Assembly (NCBI GenBank): GCA_030847615.1
Contig: JAUMIR010000001.1
Location: forward strand, 160,553,001-160,617,000
From: Gambelia wislizenii
Lineage: Eukaryota; Chordata; Lepidosauria; Squamata; Crotaphytidae
DNA length: 64,000 nucleotides
Reading direction: 5' to 3'
The position numbers and the translations under genes are program-made. The notes under the pieces are model-generated. The model saw only the letters and a list, made by a program, of their open reading frames with translations, was not told the origin of the DNA and searched no databases. How positions within the stretch are numbered: position 1 is the first letter of the stretch; every line of letters begins with the position of its first letter. Below, in pieces: positions 57,761-64,000 of the stretch.

Positions 57761-59085
57761 CTGTTTATGTTTCCATTTCCATTTCTCAAAGGTAACTAAA
57801 CATTTGAATGCTACAAACCACTGGCCTTATAGTATAAAATACAGTCTCCTCCCACCTGTTGTCTCTTCAACACTGACAACAGAACATAAGGCACAGCATG
57901 AGCTAGCACTTGAGCCATATGAGAGTCATCCTCCATCACTTAAACTGTAGAACTAACATATAAAGTCATTTGTTATCCCTCATTATATTCCAATCATATT
58001 GTAATTTTGTTATATCTTAGTTACTGGGGAAATGAACTATTTATTTTATAACTATTTACTTGCAACCTGTGGGTTGACAAGAAATGGAAAGAATATTTGG
58101 AGGTTCTAGCATGGGAGCACAGCTATTGTATACTCTTGACCGAAGAACGGTACACTCCTCCTATCTGGGATGGTCATCCTCTTCCACTGAGTGCACAGCT
58201 TTGGGAGGGACACACATGGAGTGGTGAGGGAGGAAAGGGACACCTGCTAAGCCAGCCACATCAGCCGAATCAACCCTGGTGATCAATGGGATGACAGATG
58301 TTGCAGCCAGGTCATCCTCACATCCATATTTGAAAATATTAAAAAATGATGAAAAAATATTTCCTGGAGTGTTGAGAAACCTGGATCAGAAGAATCCTGA
58401 ACTGATGAGAATCTTTGCACTTTGGGACTTACTATGTGCAAGATTTGCACATGCTAGTTTTCTGCAGAGAGCATTTTCTATACCTAAAACACTATTTCTG
58501 TACAGAAATATTATTATTATTATTATTTTTGCAAAACAACCATTTGTGAATTTGGGACAGAAAAAGTCCTGAAACGTGAATAGGCTTCAACAACTACAGT
58601 TTTTGAAGACTTTGCTACCCATTGCTTCCACTGAGAAATTTTTTTGAAAAATTACATTCCTAGGATGGACTCTATTAGATCTTCTGTACATCTTCTGGAT
58701 CCTAACTCTGGGAGAGAGGCAGGTTATGAATAAAGTTAATAAATAATAATGATAAACTATAGTTTCTGTTTGTCATATGCTGACATCTTCCGTGAACTTA
58801 ATTCTATAGAGAAGGTTTCCCCTTTCTCCTCCTTTTTGTGGATCAGTCCTGCCATTAGGAAAAAGGAAACAACTACCTCAGGCAGCAGATTTTAGTTGTC
58901 ATGAAAAGGAAAGAAATGGATGGATGGCCTGCAATTAGTGAAAATAGTTCTGGTGATTCCTCCCTCTCCAACAACATGGAAACAACTGTGTTGGGTGGGG
59001 GTCCAAATCACTCAAACAGTGGGTTTGGGGAGGTTAGGACAAGGAAGCATAGCTACAGAGCCAAAACAAAATCCCAGACATAAGC
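57761..59085. other. No recognised gene
   Basis: (ATT)n at 58509-58527. No recognised repeat or coding sequence. Confidence 0.45.
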
Positions 59086-59634
59086 CATGCATACATGCGT
59101 CAAATGAAACAGCCCCCCCCCCCGCGTTCCTGTGCCTAGCTGTCAAGATGACCCAGGGATTTGACCCCATTTCTAGTCTGAACTGTCTAGACGACATCCT
59201 GGCAGTTCTGATGAAAATCTGGGGCAAATACCCCTTAATATGGAGTGGACACGTGGTAAAAACATCACCATTTTCTTTGGTTCTTCTGGAGAAAATTGTG
59301 ATTTCCATTACCACAAGGGGGGATGTCCACACACGTGGCCCGTGAGGTGGCCTGTGCAGCCCTTTCCTGGTTGAGTCAAGTGCATTGCATCTGCTGAGGT
59401 CACCACAAGGTGCTCAGCCATGTTACCACGGCCAGGTGCCTCTTTCCTGGCCTTGGAAGATGCGACCAGAGCAGGGAAAAGAAGCACCAGTTTGTGTGCT
59501 GGCCACAGGTGTGCAGACACCCCTCCATTGCTGCAGTGGAAGGGCATATAAAGAGGGAGGGAAATACCACAGGCCCAGGGGTGGAATACTCTGGCCAGAA
59601 TCTAGAGTATTCTGGCCAGTGTAGACAAGCACAT
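59086..59634. mobile_element. TIR DNA element, relative of 22985-23541
   Basis: Shares 'caaatgaaa', a C-tract, 'gaactgtctagacgacatcc' and 'ggcagttc' with the other copy and ends in 'ggccagtgtagacaag'. The left terminus is lost. It is diverged and non-coding. Confidence 0.55.
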
Positions 59635-60368
59635 AGTCCCCAAATACATAATCTCAGCCATGACTTAGTTTGTTATTGCTGTAATTTTACTATCATAGGA
59701 GGGGGATTTTCTGCATCTTGTGAGAAAATAATTTTCTTGGTTCCAGGTACTTTGATCTGAAATGAGGGTACCTCAGGCAGCAAAATGTTTTGGGCCATAC
59801 CCTCACCTTTTCTGCATCCTTCACTCATCCTTCAGACTAAACAAGTCATAGGGTTTAGTACATTTCTTTCCAAGAACAACTGGAATTCTTTTAACTACAT
59901 GTCCCAGAGTTCCTTGTAGACCTTGGCCTGCTAAGAAATTTTATTGTTATTCTAAGCTAAAGAAGTGCAATGTGGACTGTGGAAATTGTACTGGACCAGC
60001 ACAGAAGTTTTTTAGAAGTTCTTTTAAAAAATATAGAAACCATTTCATGCAAACATGCCCAAGCATGTCAATTACCAACTACTCTTGAATCAAATCCAGG
60101 GTTTTAGGGGTATATTAGAAGAAAATATGCTCTATAATGAGTTCAAGGAATGGAAAACCCACCATGGCCCCCGTTATACGATCTCAGCAGCTAATTACCC
60201 TCTGTTATGAATCTCCCTCTTATTTCAAGTCTGAACTGTTTTCTTTGCTTTAACTGGGTCTGGTGACACCTTTGTTCCTTCTTATAAAGAGGCCATGCAG
60301 CATGACCAAGTACTTTACCTCCACTTCAGCCAGCGTCTCCATGGAATAAATAAATGACCTATAAATGT
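59635..60368. other. No recognised gene
   Basis: No coding sequence or named repeat seen. Confidence 0.45.
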
Positions 60369-60450
60369 ATTCCTTGCCTAAGAAAACCCAATGAATTTCA
60401 TAGGGCTGCCATAAGTTGACCATCGACTTGAAGGCACATACACACACAAT
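60369..60450 (+). mobile_element. SINE tail fragment
   Basis: 'tattccttgcctaagaaaac', 'ccaatgaatttcataggg' and 'gacttgaaggcacata' with a CA tail match the tail of the 5S-headed SINE at 10780-10893. No head remains. Confidence 0.7.
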
Positions 60451-62141
60451 ATATTGTACAACCCAAGGTCCCCCATCTGGTAAAGGTTTTTTTTTTTTTT
60501 TTTTTGAGAGAGAGAGAGAGAGAGAGAGAGTTGTCAGCAGTAATCAGACCTAGATTAAAAATTACATCTTGAACTAATTTTAATAGTGGTGCCAAGTATC
60601 AGCAGACTGCAAAATTAAAATATATGAAAAGTATGAAAGTTGTATAAACAGATACTTATGCTCCCTGTTGGTGGAGGGAATTGGATCTATAAACCTTTAT
60701 AGTTTAAGGGAGTGACTGAGTTTGTGATGCAAAAAGCAACTGACTACATTGGGGGAAATACCACAGATTTTACTGGGATTCATGTCAGCTCATTCACTGT
60801 TCATGGAGGGTATTCAGCAATCTTTCCTTTGCCCTTTCATCATCTGCACAGCTTAATTTCCATTGTTACTATTTTTAACAAGAGACCAAAAGAAAACAAA
60901 AAATGAAGCAGTTAATGATCAGATGCAATTAAAGTGGTTCCCCTTTTTTTTCTTAACACAGAATTTAGAGTAATATCACAAGTAATAATATACTCAGTGC
61001 AAATCTGGATCCAAGCAGCACACAAAATAGAAGCTATTCTTACTCAGAATATTACCACATCAAGACACAAGAAGGTAAGGAAAAATCTTCACCATAAATA
61101 CATTTAATACGAAATTAAAATTATAATCAAGAAAATCATAAAAGCAGCTCACTGGGAAAGCCCTACTGATTTCTTTATGACTACCTTAGAGAAAAACGTT
61201 TTTGAGGATTACTTCTGATTTTGAGGACTGCTTCTGACTTTTAGATTTGTAGTCTTAGCCTTTCAACACCATGTGAGGTAGAACGTATTTTCCCTCTGTT
61301 TTATTGATATGTGAAATAATAGTAAAGAGTTTAAACAACTTGCCAAAGACTGAGTGGTATGTGAGAGAGCCAAATGTAAGGCTTTGGTCTTCTGAGGCCT
61401 GTCCCTGTTGCCTTATAACCACAATATCATGCTTTCTTTTCTCTAGCATTTCTTTGAAGTTTTACATAATTTATAGCAACCATGGAAGACTTAACTTTCC
61501 TGGACTTTAAAATACAGAAGGTTTCATTAAAGTGAAGAATGGGTCATAAATCACTGAAGCTGATTTGAGAGTTCAGATCAAAAGACATTGTTTAAAAAAC
61601 TGCTTTGGAGAGCAAAAGACATGTTCTCCTAATTGTATAGCAGAGGCAAAACACATTTGGGCTTTGCCAGGGTGAGTGAGATGAAATCTGTATTGCCTGC
61701 CATAGTACTAGCCAAGTTATGAGGAGAAGGTTGGAGGGTGTTTGGGTTTTGCAGTCAAAGGAACAACAATTGGAATGGTATCATCTGGAGATGCATGAAG
61801 AGAGATGGCCAGAACCCATTAACACTCTGTTTATATGTCACACTGTTTCTGCAATTAGTACACAACTATCTTCTTGCATTAAAAGAATATGGCCCTGAAC
61901 CACCATTTTGATTCCAGGAACATAGGAAAGATCATCAGATGTTTCAAGCTAGTCTCCTACAAATGTGGAACTGTTATATAGCTTATTTTTAAAAAGGTTC
62001 ACAGGAGAGATACCCCTTCCATTGAGAATGGGCACTTGAAAACCAAAACCCTATATAATTTTAGTGTAGCATAAATATAGGCCAACATAAATACATTGTT
62101 GGCAATGGATTCCACCATTTCACAAATGATTGCACAATAGG
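60451..62141. other. No recognised gene; T and GA tracts
   Basis: A T21-type run followed by (GA)n at about 60487-60530. No named repeat or coding sequence recognised in the rest. Confidence 0.45.
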
Positions 62142-62240
62142 ACCCCTTTCACATTACACAACTATAGCATTATGATTCCACTTTAACTGCCATGCTTTTC
62201 TGTCCTAAGGAATTGTGGGACTTGTAGTTTACTGTATTAT
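62142..62240 (+). mobile_element. hAT-like MITE, left half
   Basis: 'cccctttcacattacacaac', 'tatagcattatgattcc', 'actttaactgccatg' and 'gaattgtgggacttgtagtt' follow the usual order of this family, also at 14888-15050. The right end is not present. Confidence 0.6.
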
Positions 62241-62700
62241 ACGTTCTCAGATGTGAGAATGAGTATGCAAAGTGTTCTACACCTGGTTCCCTAATGTCTG
62301 ATTTATGTCCTTTTATCCTCTGGTATAGAGACTGGCCTGTTTGCCCAATGTAGAGTGCTGCAGGGCATTGTTGACAGAGGATGGCATATATCACGTTAGA
62401 GGATGAACAAGTGAAATTCCCTCTAATATTGTGGGTCCTGTGATGACATTTCCCAAGTAGATGTGTAGGCAGAACTGGCATCTGGGTTTGTGGCAAGGTC
62501 TTGTACCCATCTCCCTATCTGTGTTGTGCATCCCCTCCTGTAAGTAAGTAACCATTTGAGATTGGGAGGCTGTCTGTAGACAAGTATAAGTCTGCCAACA
62601 AGATCCTTTGAAAGGGCAGCATTATTGCCCAAGTCAGGTTGTAGTTCAGTGACGATACATCTGAGGCATCTCAACTGAAAGTTTTATGGTTTGGAAATAT
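62241..62700 (-). pseudogene. Penelope-like element fragment with GIY-YIG domain
   Basis: Minus-strand frames give a cysteine/histidine-containing stretch 'CHHRTHNIRGNFTCSSSNVIYAILC', then 'CPAALYIGQTGQSLYQRIKGHKSDIR', the typical GIY-YIG endonuclease (here ...IYA...YIG) of Penelope-like retroelements. An upstream frame (62423-62674) has 'LVYRQPPNLKWLLT', typical of the RT-to-endonuclease linker in these elements. A frame shift of one step between the two near 62430-62490 disrupts the protein. The RT itself is missing. Confidence 0.75.
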
Positions 62701-64000
62701 CTGAGTTACCCACACATGTAAATACATTGGTTTTGGAGTCAATCCAAATTCAGAGATTCTAACCACATAGCCAGCCCCCATCCCTGATCCTTTTAACCCT
62801 TTCCTCCCTTTGCTTTTTTCAGCCATCTGGAGTTGGAGTGTCTGCAAGGGCAGGGGACCCGGGATTTGTCTCCAACTAGTGTTGCAATTTGGTGGAATTT
62901 GGTGGCTCTAAAAACTCACCTTTCCATTCAGGGAAAATTTTTATGAGCTTTGACGCTTGCATCAGAGCTTCAACATAGAGAAATGGGGTGGCATTGCTAG
63001 TTAAAATACCTGAAGCAAGAAGAGGAAGAAACATGCTTGTGTCTTACCTCATGCTAGAGAAAATGTAACAAGTTGTTACATCGCTGAGAAAGGCAGAGGG
63101 AGATAATTGTTATTTAGCTATCAATTAAGCACTTGTTTTGTTTTGATTCTTTGAACTGAAATTAATATAATATATAATTATCTCTGTGCTATAATAACAA
63201 TAAAATGATGGGGTTTTCATTACATCTTTTTTATAAAAAAATAAGCAGTAACACAGGAAAGGTTATTATAATATAATGACTAATGCTTTTTGTTTTCAGA
63301 TAGTGAAATAGGTGAGTGAATGTACTAATGGAATATATTACCTGTGCCTGCTGTCATGCCTCTGCTAATATAATTATGACTCAGTCAAAACACACAGTCT
63401 TTTGTTTTGCCTTCTAAAACATACAGCACACTGCAGAATCTTCCTACGCACATTTTAAAGAGTAAAATGTCTGAACTTATCTCACTATCAGCCTACAGGC
63501 TTTCAGTGACCTTTGCAAAGAAAGGAGGAAAATAACACCAAGACCAAAAGCAAATAGAATGTGGGTTACGATGATCTGGGAGAAAGGGAAAACTGTAATA
63601 AAGCAATATCCTAATAGGCCAATATATAGACCGTGGGCCCAGAAGGCTGCTTTTGTGGCCCTAAGTGCTCCTTCACCACTATCACCACATGGCTGAATTT
63701 CATCCACAACCTACACCAATGGTTTGGGGGAAACCCTTTACAACAAACAGGGAAACCTTGTTTTAAGGGGGTTTTCCACAGCTTGCTGCTGATTGCTAGT
63801 CAAAGCTTTTCTTGTTTGCTTTCAAATGGATATAGTGCCACACCAGCTATGGAGGCATGCAAACTATGGCAGGTTCTGAAGGCCACGGACTTGCTGAAAT
63901 TGCCTAGTCCTGCTAAAGGCTATCATATACTTTCATGTTTCTGTGACTTCATGCAGTGTTTCTTAGGAGACTATTAGATGGGTATAAAAAATAGTGTCCC
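62701..64000. other. No recognised gene
   Basis: AT-rich sequence around 63150-63290 and a few frames below 115 codons without motifs. Nothing recognised. Confidence 0.45.

Noticed and set aside
1..64000. Prokaryotic-type systems such as CRISPR arrays, operons or toxin-antitoxin pairs
   Set aside because: No spaced direct-repeat arrays or compact gene runs; the sequence is vertebrate repeat-rich DNA.

Overview
The window looks like non-coding nuclear DNA from a squamate reptile, most likely a lizard. The evidence is the mix of interspersed repeats: CR1 LINE 3' ends, L2-type LINEs, an L1 ORF2 tail, a 5S rRNA-headed SINE with a 'gacttgaaggcac' tail, a tRNA-headed SINE, pogo/Tigger-like and other TIR elements, and a Penelope-like fragment. 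I found no host exon, tRNA gene, functional rRNA gene or CRISPR array. Nearly every open reading frame is either part of a retrotransposon or random. Species, and intergenic versus intronic status, cannot be decided from sequence alone.

Layout. 1-2118 has nothing I recognise. 2119-6060 holds a TIR element and a decayed but nearly full-length minus-strand L2-type LINE, itself interrupted by a TA-flanked element. 6705-7510 is a CR1 3' end split by a Tigger-like element. 8935-10400 is a LINE fragment with an inverted 5' part. 10657-14018 carries SINEs, L2 3' ends and an inverted repeat. 15920-22215 is a four-layer nest: an L2 LINE holds a 5'-truncated L1, the L1 holds a 4-kb LINE (copy 1), and a short older copy of the same 4-kb LINE (copy 3) sits in the L2 downstream. 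22985-28334 is mixed MITE and CR1 material. 28392-32365 is a second, nearly identical 4-kb LINE (copy 2). 32431-64000 is old repeat fragments: CR1, L2, three copies of a fold-back MITE, three copies of a roughly 0.5-kb TIR family, and a Penelope-like GIY-YIG fragment near 62.3-62.7 kb.

The most informative objects are the 4-kb LINE copies. They encode one protein with an APE endonuclease, a reverse transcriptase (FADD) and a C-terminal C2HC finger. They end in a short GA-repeat tail next to a small hairpin, and the 5' 100 nt can fold into a three-stem structure. The lesions are complementary. Copy 1 has an uninterrupted RT, but its APE GDFN asparagine is Ser and a stop removes the finger. Copy 2 has intact APE and finger sequences but a stop at codon 602 before RT motif A. 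Neither copy looks autonomous. A structured 5' RNA on this LINE is the best candidate here for something little described, but it rests on hand-made pairings only.
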